A stretch of DNA of 14,941 nucleotides from an uncultured Collinsella sp. (lineage in GTDB: Bacteria; Actinomycetota; Coriobacteriia; Coriobacteriales; Coriobacteriaceae), in the NCBI GenBank assembly GCA_958431945.1, contig CAUASQ010000029.1:1-14941 (forward strand), read 5' to 3'. The translations under genes and the position numbers were made by a program. This document shows, in pieces, positions 1 through 7,563 of this stretch. The notes beneath the pieces are model-generated. The model was not told the DNA's origin and ran no database searches. It saw only the letters and a list, made by a program, of their open reading frames with translations. Numbering within the stretch: the stretch's first letter is position 1; each line of letters starts with the position of its first letter.

Positions 1-2
1 AT

Positions 3-1673
3 GCCGAGTTTTCGCGCGACCTGGATGAGCGTGTGAAGGCAGTCCAGCGCGAGGGCGAGCAGGCGCTGGAGCTTGAGCGCTCGCGTTCGACGGCTGCCTT
101 GCAAAAGGCAGAGTCTCAGCGCAACGCTCAGCTCGTTGAGCAGAAGAACGCTGCGGCTCAGCAGCTGGCACAAGAGGTCGCCAAGCGCGATGCCGAGCTT
201 GTCGAGTTGCGCGCCAAGCTCGAGGGCGCTGCCGCAGAGCGCGAGAGTGCAAGCCAGCGCGCGGCGGTTGAAGCCCGTGCCGACGCTCAAAAGGAGAACG
301 CCGAGCTTCAGCGTGAGATCGACAATTTGCGTGCGCAGCTGGGACGCAAGGATGACGAAGCCAAGCTTGCCGAGGCTTCGGCGCGCAACGCTGCTCAAAA
401 CGATTTAGCTGCACGTGATGCTCAGATTGCCGAGCTGCAGGCCAGGCTTGCCGCGGCGGACAAGGCCCAGGAGATGGCGCTTGCCGCCGCCGCGGCAGAG
501 TCGCAGCGTGAGCTTGATGCCGCTCGCAGCGAGGCCGATCGCGCGCTTGCTGACTACCGCGCGCAGGTACAAGAGAAGTTTTCCGCTGCAAAGGCTCAGT
601 CCGAGCAAGAGGCCGAGGGCCTGCGTGCCCAACTGCGCGAGCAGGAACTGATGGCAAAAATGAACCTGTCAGAGGCGGTCGCCGCGGCGGAACGAGAGCG
701 CGATGAGGCACGTGCCAAGCTGACGAGCGAGCTGGCGGTGCGCGATTCTCGCGAGGAGCAAGCCAAGGCGGCACACGAGCTCGAGCTTGCGCAGGCCAAG
801 CGCGCGAGCGATGACCTGATTCGCTACAAGGATGAAGAGATTGAGCGCCTTAAGGACATGAAGGTCCGCCTGTCCACCAAGATGGTGGGCGAGTCGCTCG
901 AGCAGCACTGCGAGACCGAGTTTAACCGTCTGCGCATGACGGCGTTTCCCAACGCGTACTTCGAGAAAGATAACGATGCGTCCGAGGGTACCAAGGGCGA
1001 CTTTATCTTCCGCGAGTGCGACGCGAGCGGCAATGAGGTCATTTCGATTATGTTCGAGATGAAAAACGAGAACGACGAGACCGCGACCAAGCATAAAAAC
1101 GAGGACTTCTTTAAGAAACTCGATCACGATCGTCGCCAGAAAGGCTGTGAGTACGCGGTGCTCTGCACGCTGCTCGAGCCCGAGAGCGAGCTTTACAACG
1201 CGGGAATCGTGGACGTGAGCTATCGCTACGAGAAGATGTACGTGATTCGCCCGCAGTTCTTTATTCCCATGATCACGCTTCTTCGCAACGCCGCCATGGG
1301 TTCGCTTCGCTATAAGCAGGAGCTGGCGGAGTACAAACAGCAGAATATCGACGTCACGAACTTCGAAGCCAAGATGGAGAAGTTCAAGAATGATTTCGGC
1401 CGCAACTACGAGATCGCGAGCCGCAAGTTCCAAACGGCGATCGATGAGATCGATAAGACGATTAGCCACCTGCAGAAAACCAAGGAGGCGTTGCTGTCCT
1501 CCGAGAACAATCTGCGCCTAGCCAACAAGAAGGCGGACGATCTTACCATTCGCAAGCTCACGTGGGGCAACAAGACCATGAAGGCCGCGTTTGACGAGGC
1601 GCGCGGGGCTGCGACAGAGACAAACGATGAGCCAGCCGAGGCGGATTCGTATGAGGTCGAGGGTGCCGAGTAA
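3..1673 (+). CDS. DUF2130 (COG4487-type) coiled-coil protein, 5' partial
   Basis: The reading frame is open to the left edge. Ten codons precede the first available start (GTG at 33), and these residues (AEFSRDLDERV) resemble the beginning of the coiled coil in DUF2130 proteins, so the true start probably lies outside the window. Roughly the first 270 visible residues are an Ala/Glu/Arg/Lys-rich coiled coil with heptad character. The compact C-terminal part (about nt 850-1500) is the conserved DUF2130 domain. Within it, a GDF at nt 996-1004 followed by FEMKNE at nt 1053-1070 (D...E-x-K spacing) looks like a PD-(D/E)XK nuclease core. The end is acidic and low in complexity. The biochemical role of the family is not established to my knowledge; nuclease activity is inference. 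No signal peptide or membrane segment is visible in the part present. It converges on the helicase gene and shares a terminator with it. Confidence 0.85.
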   Translation, partial: AEFSRDLDERVKAVQREGEQALELERSRSTAALQKAESQRNAQLVEQKNAAAQQLAQEVAKRDAELVELRAKLEGAAAERESASQRAAVEARADAQKENAELQREIDNLRAQLGRKDDEAKLAEASARNAAQNDLAARDAQIAELQARLAAADKAQEMALAAAAAESQRELDAARSEADRALADYRAQVQEKFSAAKAQSEQEAEGLRAQLREQELMAKMNLSEAVAAAERERDEARAKLTSELAVRDSREEQAKAAHELELAQAKRASDDLIRYKDEEIERLKDMKVRLSTKMVGESLEQHCETEFNRLRMTAFPNAYFEKDNDASEGTKGDFIFRECDASGNEVISIMFEMKNENDETATKHKNEDFFKKLDHDRRQKGCEYAVLCTLLEPESELYNAGIVDVSYRYEKMYVIRPQFFIPMITLLRNAAMGSLRYKQELAEYKQQNIDVTNFEAKMEKFKNDFGRNYEIASRKFQTAIDEIDKTISHLQKTKEALLSSENNLRLANKKADDLTIRKLTWGNKTMKAAFDEARGAATETNDEPAEADSYEVEGAE

Positions 1674-1690
1674 GGCATAGCGTATAGCGC

Positions 1691-1740
1691 AAAAGCGGGG
1701 CCGCTGGCTATATTGCCAGCGGCCCCGCTTCGTTTCGTTC
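1691..1740. terminator. Bidirectional intrinsic terminator between convergent genes
   Basis: A perfect 16-bp stem (1693-1708 pairing with 1715-1730) closes a 6-nt loop TATATT. It is preceded by an A run (1691-1694) and followed by a T-rich tail (CTTCGTTTCGTT), so it can serve the rightward DUF2130 gene and the leftward helicase gene. It fills most of the 79-nt gap between the two stop codons. Confidence 0.9.
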
Positions 1741-1752
1741 CAGTATGTTCGG

Positions 1753-4434
1753 CTAGTCCTCGAGCAGGTCCTCGATAAAGCCGACGCGGTAGTTTTTGAA
1801 GATGACCTCGCCGCCGTCTTGCGTGGCGTCCAGATCGACATCGCCCATGATGCCAAAATCGTGGTCGCCATCCTCGTCGGCAAAGATCTGGTGCACGTGC
1901 CATACGTGCGCGGTCTTCTCGTCGGACTCGTCAATGGAAAACATCGCGGCGCTGCGGGCATCTCCGTCGGTGAGGATTTCCTCGTGCTGCTCGTGGTAAG
2001 CGTCGAGTGCTTTTTGCCAGCGGATCTCGCTCATGCCCCAGTCGTCGTCGAGCTCGCCCAGGTCGCGAACGTGCTCGCGGGCGGCAAGGGTCACGCGGCG
2101 GAAGAGCGCGTTGCGCACCAATAGCGTGCAGCCGCGACGGTCCGCCACGACCTCGTCGATGCCCTGCGGCGGCGCAGCATCGAGGGCTGCCGGGTTGCCG
2201 GCGTTCTCCCACTCATCCACCAGGCTCGAGTCCACCGAGCGCACCACAAAGCCCAGCCACGAGATAATGTCGCGCAGGCGCTCGTCGCGCTTCTCGATGG
2301 GCACGGTGCGGTCGAGTGAACGGTAGGCCTCTGCCAGGTAACGCAGCAAAATGCCCTCGGAGCGGGCGATGCCGAGCTTTTGGATATAGCCCTTAAAGTC
2401 GCTCGCGCTCTCCAGCATGTCGCGCAGGACGCTCTTGGGCGAGAGCTGGTAGTCGTTGGCCCAAGGTACTTCTTGGCAGTACTTGTCGAAGGCGGCATCG
2501 AGCAAGTCTTCGAGCGGCTTTTCGTAGGTGACATCCTGGATGCGCTCCAGGCGTTCCTCATATTCGACGCCGTCAGCCTTCATTTCGGCCATCGCGCGGT
2601 CGCGCGCGGCGCGCTCCTGCGCGCGCAATACCTGCTTGGGGTCCTCGAGCGTTGCCTCGACCATCGAGATCAGATCCATGGTATAGGTCTCACTCTCGGG
2701 GTCGAGCAGCTCCAGCGCGGCAAGCAAAAACGGCGAGAGCGGCTGGTCGAGCGCAAAGTCCTCGGGCAGATCGACCGTCAGTGCATAGTCGATGTCTGGC
2801 GCGGCGTCAGTCGGGGCGTCGGGCGCGGGCGGCACCTCGGTGCGAACGACGACGCCGGAATCGATGAGCGTGGCGAAGATTTCGTCGGCGCGAACCTCGA
2901 GCTTGGCCTTTTCCTCGGGGGTCTGCAAGCTCGTCTCGATGAGGTCGTGTACGCGGGCTCGGGCATCGCCGCCCTGCTCGACCACGCTAATCACCATGGA
3001 GTGCGTGATGCGAAGGCGCGGCTTGAGCGTCTCGGGCTGCGTCTCGATCAGGCGCTCAAAGGTCTGCTTGTTCCAGGTGACAAAGCCCTCGGGGGCCTTC
3101 TTCTTTTTAATCTTGCGGAGCTTCTTGGGGTCGTCGCCCGCCTTGGCCATGAGTTTGGCGTTCTCGATCTCGTGCTCCGGGGCCTCGGCGATGACCATGC
3201 CCTCGGTATCGAAGCCCGAGCGGCCGGCGCGACCGGCAATCTGATGGAACTCGCGGGCGCGCAGGCGACGCATCTTGTAGCCGTCGAACTTGGTGAGCGC
3301 GGTGAGTACCACGGTGTGGATGGGTACGTTGATGCCGACGCCGAGCGTATCGGTGCCGCAGATGACGGGCAGCAGGCCCTGCTGCGCCAGGCGCTCCACC
3401 AGCAGGCGATAGCGCGGCAACATGCCGGCATGGTGCACGCCGACGCCGCATCCAAGCAGGCGTTTGAGAATCTTACCAAAGGCCGTGGAGAAGCTCGTCC
3501 CCTTTGCCGCTTCTTTGATGGCCTCGCGCTGCTCCTTGCTGGCGATGCCAAAATTGGCGAGCGACTGTGCCGTTGCAAGGGCGGCATCCTGGCTAAAGTG
3601 CACGATATAGAGCGGGGCCTCTCCGCCGCGCATCGCGAGCTCGACGGTGCCCTCGAGGGAGGTCGTCACGTAGTCGTAGCTCAGCGGCACGGGGCGCGGG
3701 GCATCGACGACCAAGTCGCAGGTAGCACCGGTGTGTTTCTCGAGTGAGGCGGCGATGGCAGTGACATCGCCGAGCGTGGCGCTCATGAGCATGAATTGCG
3801 TGTGGGGCAGGGTGAGCAGCGGCACCTGCCAGGCCCAACCGCGGTCGGGGTCGGCAAAGTAGTGGAACTCGTCCATGGCCACGCAGCCCACGTCGGCATC
3901 TTCGCTCTCGCGCAGTGCGTCGTTGGCAAGGATCTCTGCCGTGCAGCAGATGACGGGTGCCTTGGTGTTGATATGCGTGTCGCCGGTAATCATGCCTACG
4001 TTATCGCGGCCGAGCACCTGCACAAGGTCGAAAAACTTTTCGCTGACCAGAGCCTTGATGGGGGCCGTGTAATAACAGCGCTTGCCCTGTGCCATGCCCA
4101 TAAAGAGCATGCCTAGCGCGACAAGCGACTTGCCCGATCCGGTCGGTGTTCCCAAAATGACATGGTCACCGGCGGCTAGATCCATGAGGGCCTCTTCCTG
4201 GTGGTCCCACAGCTCAATACCGCGGTCGCTTGTCCATTCAAAGAAGCGTTCGAAGGCCTGATCGGGCGTGAGCCACGGTTCGGGCTCGCTGCCGTCCTCG
4301 GGCTCCCACCAGGTGGGGGAGAGCGCGCCGAGCGAGCCAAACTCGGCTTCGGTTCCCGTGCCGCCCGAGAATGAGCTGGCGGCGCCGGCGCCGGAGACGG
4401 TGCTGGCGGCGGTATCTGTCGTGGTCTGTGCCAT
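1753..4434 (-). CDS. DEAD/DEAH-box Ski2-like helicase with C-terminal DUF3516
   Basis: Predicted ATP-dependent SF2 RNA/DNA helicase of 893 aa. Motifs using the ATG at 4434: GTPTGSGKS (motif I, 95-103), APIKAL (motif Ia, about 124-129), DEFH (motif II, 188-191), SAT (motif III, 218-220) and QIAGRAGRSG (motif VI, 398-407). DEFH and QIAGRAGR place it near the Ski2/Mtr4/HelY group. The C-terminal half, about residues 450-893, matches the actinobacterial DUF3516 region in character and ends in an acidic tail. An upstream ATG at 4605 would add 57 residues. I reject it because that segment reads through an inverted repeat and lacks helicase-like sequence, whereas 4434 has a purine-rich GAGAGAAAG (4442-4450) upstream. 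A CATAAT -10 candidate lies at 4468-4473, but I see no good -35. Family length is about 820-900 aa. A role in RNA processing or decay is inference. Confidence 0.92.
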   Translation of the reverse strand: MAQTTTDTAASTVSGAGAASSFSGGTGTEAEFGSLGALSPTWWEPEDGSEPEPWLTPDQAFERFFEWTSDRGIELWDHQEEALMDLAAGDHVILGTPTGSGKSLVALGMLFMGMAQGKRCYYTAPIKALVSEKFFDLVQVLGRDNVGMITGDTHINTKAPVICCTAEILANDALRESEDADVGCVAMDEFHYFADPDRGWAWQVPLLTLPHTQFMLMSATLGDVTAIAASLEKHTGATCDLVVDAPRPVPLSYDYVTTSLEGTVELAMRGGEAPLYIVHFSQDAALATAQSLANFGIASKEQREAIKEAAKGTSFSTAFGKILKRLLGCGVGVHHAGMLPRYRLLVERLAQQGLLPVICGTDTLGVGINVPIHTVVLTALTKFDGYKMRRLRAREFHQIAGRAGRSGFDTEGMVIAEAPEHEIENAKLMAKAGDDPKKLRKIKKKKAPEGFVTWNKQTFERLIETQPETLKPRLRITHSMVISVVEQGGDARARVHDLIETSLQTPEEKAKLEVRADEIFATLIDSGVVVRTEVPPAPDAPTDAAPDIDYALTVDLPEDFALDQPLSPFLLAALELLDPESETYTMDLISMVEATLEDPKQVLRAQERAARDRAMAEMKADGVEYEERLERIQDVTYEKPLEDLLDAAFDKYCQEVPWANDYQLSPKSVLRDMLESASDFKGYIQKLGIARSEGILLRYLAEAYRSLDRTVPIEKRDERLRDIISWLGFVVRSVDSSLVDEWENAGNPAALDAAPPQGIDEVVADRRGCTLLVRNALFRRVTLAAREHVRDLGELDDDWGMSEIRWQKALDAYHEQHEEILTDGDARSAAMFSIDESDEKTAHVWHVHQIFADEDGDHDFGIMGDVDLDATQDGGEVIFKNYRVGFIEDLLED

Positions 4435-4743
4435 GTGGTTGCTTTCTCTCGCGATTGTCCGCCAACTATTATGGCGTAGCGGCGCATCGATGCGTTTGCA
4501 GGCAAGAAAATGCAGGAAATGGGCGTTCTGCCCGGCCGTTTGGTGCAGTTGCCAGCTAAGTGAGTAGACTTTTTGCGATGTCGCGAGCACATGGATTTTG
4601 CACAAGGGTTCTATCTGCGGTTTTAGTTTTCGTTATGCGGGTTGTGCTTGGCTATTGCAAAAAAGTCTACTCACTTAGGTTTGAGGGTTGTTTGCTGGCG
4701 CCTATTCGCGCTTATTTGCTGACGCCGCGACCATCAGAAGCCC
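4435..4743. other. 309-nt intergenic region between helicase and trmB
   Basis: Both flanking genes run leftward. The helicase-proximal part holds its purine-rich ribosome-binding region and a weak CATAAT -10 candidate on the minus strand (4468-4473). The centre is occupied by the inverted-repeat element at 4556-4678. No strong stem-loop follows the trmB stop, and I see no credible gene. Confidence 0.7.
4556..4678. repeat. 123-bp MITE-like element with 21/22-bp inverted ends
   Basis: The left arm (4556-4576) and right arm (4657-4678) are reverse complements over their whole length, apart from a T run of five on the left against an A run of six on the right. Shared core: AAGTGAGTAGACTTTTT. The arms enclose 80 nt of about 46% GC, clearly poorer in GC than the neighbouring genes. 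The ends read TA...TA, compatible with insertion at TA, but this follows from the symmetry and is weak evidence. No transposase lies inside. It could be a non-autonomous mobile remnant or a long-range regulatory hairpin. Confidence 0.75.
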
Positions 4744-5583
4744 CTAGGACTCTTGCGGCAGGCGCTTCTTGCCCTTGCGGGCACGGTTTCTGAAGTTCTC
4801 GACGGCCTCTTCCATGCCGAGAGGCACGTAGGTGAGCTCATCGAGGTTTTCGGGCAGGTAGCAGGCAAGGCTTTGCTCCTGCGCGCGGCCCGCCGCGAGC
4901 TGCTCTTCGATGGGTTCCGCGCCGGGCGTAGCGCAAATGCCATAGACGACGGCACCCATCTCGCGCGTGCGGCATTCATATTCGGTCTCGGGATGCTCGG
5001 GATGGTCGCGGCGGACGTCGTCACTTACCCAAAGCGTGTCGTAGCCTGCCGCGGCAAACTGTCCCAGGGCGTAATCGCGCAACGGCTTGCTGTCGGTGCG
5101 CAGCGTGACGGTAGCGCCGGCTGAAAAGAGCGGGCGGTAGAGCATCAGATGGTCGACATGGACGAGTCGTTTTTTGGCGTACTTGGCCTTGGGCTGTGGC
5201 GTGGGAAAGTTAATGGTGATGGCATCGAGCTCGCCTGCGGCAAACAGCTGCGGCAGCGATTTGGCGCCTCGGGGCAGGACGAGTGCGTTGGACAGCTCCT
5301 GCTCGCAGATTTTCTGTGCGGCATAGGCGATGCAGATGGGCTCCTGGTCCATACCGATAAAGAGCGTGTTTGGCTCGTGGGCCGCGCGCTCTACAAGGTA
5401 CGTTCCCTTGCCGCAGCCCAGATCCAGGTGAAGGTGCTCGAAGGGCTTGCCGCCTGCGGGCGCACAGGCCTTGCGCCAATCTCCGGCATAGGCCTCGGGG
5501 TTCGTCTCAATCGCATCGGCGTAGCGCTCCAGGCGCTCCTCGAGCACAAAGTTCTTAGGCGTGCGAACGTGGACGGCTCCCAT
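4744..5583 (-). CDS. trmB: tRNA (guanine-N7-)-methyltransferase, TrmB family
   Basis: Predicted SAM-dependent enzyme forming m7G46 in tRNA variable loops; 279 aa. It has the SAM-binding motif DLGCGKG (54-60), LRTDS (161-165, the ATD-type strand) and TEYECRTREMG (200-210), which matches the conserved T-x-[FY]-E...G block of TrmB. The usual F-P-D-P-W signature appears as FPTPQPK (126-132), so the Asp and Trp that mark most TrmB enzymes are replaced. A tail of about 60 residues, basic at its end, extends beyond the usual C-terminus. The ATG at 5583 has an AAGGAG at 5588-5593. A 7-bp hairpin (5606-5612 with 5621-5627) lies in the leader. The gene sits 117 nt downstream of the Trm9-like gene on the same strand, so co-transcription is possible. 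The family is clear; activity is less certain because of the altered motif. Confidence 0.85.
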   Translation of the reverse strand: MGAVHVRTPKNFVLEERLERYADAIETNPEAYAGDWRKACAPAGGKPFEHLHLDLGCGKGTYLVERAAHEPNTLFIGMDQEPICIAYAAQKICEQELSNALVLPRGAKSLPQLFAAGELDAITINFPTPQPKAKYAKKRLVHVDHLMLYRPLFSAGATVTLRTDSKPLRDYALGQFAAAGYDTLWVSDDVRRDHPEHPETEYECRTREMGAVVYGICATPGAEPIEEQLAAGRAQEQSLACYLPENLDELTYVPLGMEEAVENFRNRARKGKKRLPQES

Positions 5584-5587
5584 GAGG

Positions 5588-5593
5588 CTCCTT
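5588..5593 (-). promoter_or_regulatory. Shine-Dalgarno of trmB
   Basis: AAGGAG on the minus strand, four nucleotides before the ATG at 5583. It supports that start. Confidence 0.7.
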
Positions 5594-5700
5594 GGTCATA
5601 AATATGGAACGCATAGCTGCGCGTTCCGTCAATGGGTTGAAAAGGGTGGGCATAGTTTGCCCGAAAGACGCGGCACGGCTCGGCGGCGAGTCGTCGATGC

Positions 5701-6573
5701 CTACAGGCGCTTGAGGATCACATAACGGTTGAGCTCGCCGCTGCGACCGTCGGCATGGAAACGCTCAAGCTCGCGCACGGGGACCTCGCTGCTTTTGTAG
5801 AACGTACGGACGCCGCGCACCAGGTCGGTGATCTGCTGATCGTCAAAGTGATGGCAATAGCGGTAGGCGTGGCGGTCGTTTTGCCAGCCAATGAGGTGGT
5901 CGCCGGCTTCAAACTGCGCGGAATCGTAACCCTCAAACGGCGGGGTGAGCTCGGCGCGGGCTTCGGCTCGAACGGCCTTGCGCGCCATGCGCTCGTCGTT
6001 CATAAACTCCCAAAAGCTGATGGCGATGATGCCACCTGGGCGCGTCTGACGCACCAGGGCGTCGAGCACGCGTACGCGATACTCGCACGACGGCACGTGG
6101 TGCATAAAGCCAAAGCAGACCGAGATGTCGGCGAGCGGGGCGTCGAAAAGCACGTCGGGTGTTTCGGCGGGGTTGAGCTTCATGAGGGCGTCGAGCACGT
6201 CGAGTTCCTGGAAGTGCAGGTTGGGAATGCGCAGCGCGTGGCCATGTGCATCGATGGCCAGGTCTTGACACGAGTCGACGCCATAGAACTCAAACGGGTA
6301 GCTGGCATCTGCCGAGGGGTTTGCGCCGTCGACGCCCTTGGCGGCAAGTGCGCCGCCGGCGGCAAAGTTCTCGAATCGCATGTTGCCGCAGGCGAGGTCG
6401 AAGACGCGGACGGGATGCTCGATCGTGGCGACGTCGAGCTGTTCGAGCGCGATGTCCATGGTGCGCACCCAGCCGGGCCACGGGGCCTGGCGCGTATCGG
6501 AAAAGGAGGCGGAGTGCTCGCGATAGAACGTGTTGTTGAGCTGGATGAGCGATGAGGCGAAATCGCGGTTCAC
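5701..6573 (-). CDS. Trm9/ALKBH8-like class I SAM-dependent methyltransferase
   Basis: A 290-aa protein starting at GTG 6573. The N-terminal segment FYREH-SASFSDTRQ-APWPGW (16-35) mirrors the Trm9/ALKBH8 signature Y-x-x-I-A-x-x-F-S-x-T-R-x-x-P-W-P. It is followed by SAM motif I DLACGN (59-64), then FMHHV with R166 (Trm9 has an A-V-x-H-H...R-R block), a PGG turn (179-181), and near the end HLIGWQ (226-231) with RYCHHFDD (238-245). The last pair corresponds to the P-W...R-Y-Y-H-x-F region of Trm9. In eukaryotes this family, with Trm112, methyl-esterifies cm5U34 of tRNA to mcm5U. The bacterial substrate is inference. I chose GTG 6573 because GGAGGGAG lies at 6583-6590 and the conserved block starts soon after. 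The upstream ATG at 6708 would add 45 residues read through the promoter region. It could be a generic small-molecule methyltransferase, but the three Trm9-like blocks in order argue otherwise. Confidence 0.82.
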   Translation of the reverse strand: MNRDFASSLIQLNNTFYREHSASFSDTRQAPWPGWVRTMDIALEQLDVATIEHPVRVFDLACGNMRFENFAAGGALAAKGVDGANPSADASYPFEFYGVDSCQDLAIDAHGHALRIPNLHFQELDVLDALMKLNPAETPDVLFDAPLADISVCFGFMHHVPSCEYRVRVLDALVRQTRPGGIIAISFWEFMNDERMARKAVRAEARAELTPPFEGYDSAQFEAGDHLIGWQNDRHAYRYCHHFDDQQITDLVRGVRTFYKSSEVPVRELERFHADGRSGELNRYVILKRL

Positions 6574-6582
6574 GGCGCGGAA

Positions 6583-6590
6583 CTCCCTCC
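6583..6590 (-). promoter_or_regulatory. Shine-Dalgarno deciding the GTG start of the Trm9-like gene
   Basis: GGAGGGAG on the minus strand, nine nucleotides before GTG 6573. It is the best ribosome-binding site in front of any candidate start of this frame. Confidence 0.7.
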
Positions 6591-6603
6591 GTTGGCGGTG
6601 CGG

Positions 6604-6632
6604 AATAAACAGTATGACCATACTACCGTTAA
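6604..6632 (-). promoter_or_regulatory. Candidate promoter of the Trm9-like gene with palindrome in the spacer
   Basis: On the minus strand, TTAACG (6627-6632) and TTTATT (6604-6609) are 17 nt apart, each matching four of six consensus positions. The palindrome AGTATGACCATACT (6611-6624; 6-bp arms, 2-nt centre) lies wholly inside the spacer, where a bound regulator would block or remodel the promoter. The predicted leader is short, about 24 nt. The regulator is unknown. Confidence 0.45.
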
Positions 6633-6651
6633 CGCCGCAACGGGGACAACC

Positions 6652-6694
6652 GAGCTGCGGCTCATTGCTTTGTTTGGACACATTTCCGCAGCTC
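6652..6694. repeat. 9-bp inverted repeat in the divergent control region
   Basis: GAGCTGCGG (6652-6660) and CCGCAGCTC (6686-6694) are exact reverse complements separated by 25 nt. They lie between the divergent Trm9-like and XRE genes. This could be a paired operator half-site set or a leader stem; no function is shown. Confidence 0.5.
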
Positions 6695-6830
6695 ATATGT
6701 GCCCGCAACCGCCAGTTGTCAAAAATCTCACTAGAATAGGTGGCATGCTTTTGGCGGTGGCGGATAGATTTTTAACTGTGCAAGGCGCCTTAAGAACAAA
6801 AACGGTCCGGCGGCACGGCTGGCATCACAT

Positions 6831-6836
6831 AGGAGG
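6831..6836 (+). promoter_or_regulatory. Shine-Dalgarno of the XRE regulator
   Basis: A perfect AGGAGG four nucleotides before ATG 6841. It rules out the longer in-frame reading that would begin at 6592. Confidence 0.9.
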
Positions 6837-6840
6837 AACC

Positions 6841-7563
6841 ATGAATGTAGAAACTGCGCAGCGGCTCGCCGACCTTCGCCGCAGCAAGGGCTTTAGCCAA
6901 GAAGGGCTGGCGCGAAAGCTGGGGCTGTCGCGTCAGGCGGTTAGTAAATGGGAGCGTGCGGAGAGCTCGCCCGATACCGAGAACCTGATCTCGCTCGCCA
7001 AGCTCTATGGTGTGAGTCTGGACGAGCTGCTCAATCCGAGCGATGAGATTGAGGACGATATCGAGTTTGAGAACGAGGACCGCGCTCGTCAGCGCGAGGC
7101 CGAGGCGGCAGAGCGCGCCCGCACCCATGAGGCAGCGGCGCGCGCCACCGAGGCGGCAACGCAGGCAAGTGACGCGGCAGCCAAGGCGGCGCAGGCGGCA
7201 AGCTGGAGTGCGCAGGCTGCCAATGCGGCGACGGCTCAGGTGACGGGTACCGGTGCGGCTGGTCCGACTCCGGTGAAGGGTCCGTTCCAGTCATTCCCGT
7301 ATTGGGCCGTGTGCTGGCTGCTGTTCTTTTTACTGATGTTCCTGTTTGGTGCCGGCCCCTTTGCTGCGCTGATCTTCTTCACGATTCCCATCTATCACTG
7401 GGTGGCGCGTGCACTCGATGGCGATTGGGCGCGCGGGGATATTCAGGTTGGTCCGGCACCGGTGGCGGTCAGGGCCCAGGGGAAGGATACTTCTGCGGAA
7501 CCTGATGCTGACGTGGCTACCGCGGCCACCGCTGAGCCATGTGCCAAAGAAGGTGACGAATGA
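6841..7563 (+). CDS. Membrane-anchored XRE-family (HTH_3) transcriptional regulator
   Basis: A 240-aa protein. Residues 6-60 form a Cro/C1-type helix-turn-helix, with SQEGLARKLGLSRQAVSKWE carrying the recognition helix and the typical 'AVSKWERxxSxPD' run. Residues about 70-135 are acidic then Ala-rich and probably helical. Two hydrophobic segments follow at about 153-171 (WAVCWLLFFLLMFLF) and 172-187 (FAALIFFTIPIYHW), and the tail is hydrophilic. It is therefore a DNA-binding domain tethered to the membrane by a helical hairpin. Its stop overlaps the start of the DUF4097 gene by ATGA, indicating translational coupling. This layout is common for envelope-stress or antimicrobial-sensing pairs in Gram-positive bacteria, where the regulator often controls its own operon. 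The start is fixed by AGGAGG at 6831. The signal sensed is unknown. Confidence 0.88.
   Translation: MNVETAQRLADLRRSKGFSQEGLARKLGLSRQAVSKWERAESSPDTENLISLAKLYGVSLDELLNPSDEIEDDIEFENEDRARQREAEAAERARTHEAAARATEAATQASDAAAKAAQAASWSAQAANAATAQVTGTGAAGPTPVKGPFQSFPYWAVCWLLFFLLMFLFGAGPFAALIFFTIPIYHWVARALDGDWARGDIQVGPAPVAVRAQGKDTSAEPDADVATAATAEPCAKEGDE

Noticed and set aside
2380..3747. 455-codon plus-strand frame inside the DUF3516 helicase gene
   Set aside because: It is the antisense of clear helicase motifs and has no ribosome-binding site or recognisable domain.
4435..4605. Upstream extension of the DUF3516 helicase to ATG 4605
   Set aside because: The 57 extra residues are translated through intergenic DNA, including a repeat arm. 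The ATG at 4434 has a better upstream purine tract.
4556..4678. Target-site duplication around the inverted-repeat element
   Set aside because: The flanking TA dinucleotides are already implied by the symmetry of the arms, and no longer duplication is visible.
4560..4793. 77-codon plus-strand frame starting in the inverted-repeat element
   Set aside because: GTG start without Shine-Dalgarno; it begins inside a repeat arm and runs into the 3' end of trmB on the other strand.
5606..5627. Hairpin GGAACGC...GCGTTCC before trmB as a terminator or riboswitch
   Set aside because: Only 7 bp with no T tract on either strand and no recognisable riboswitch layout.
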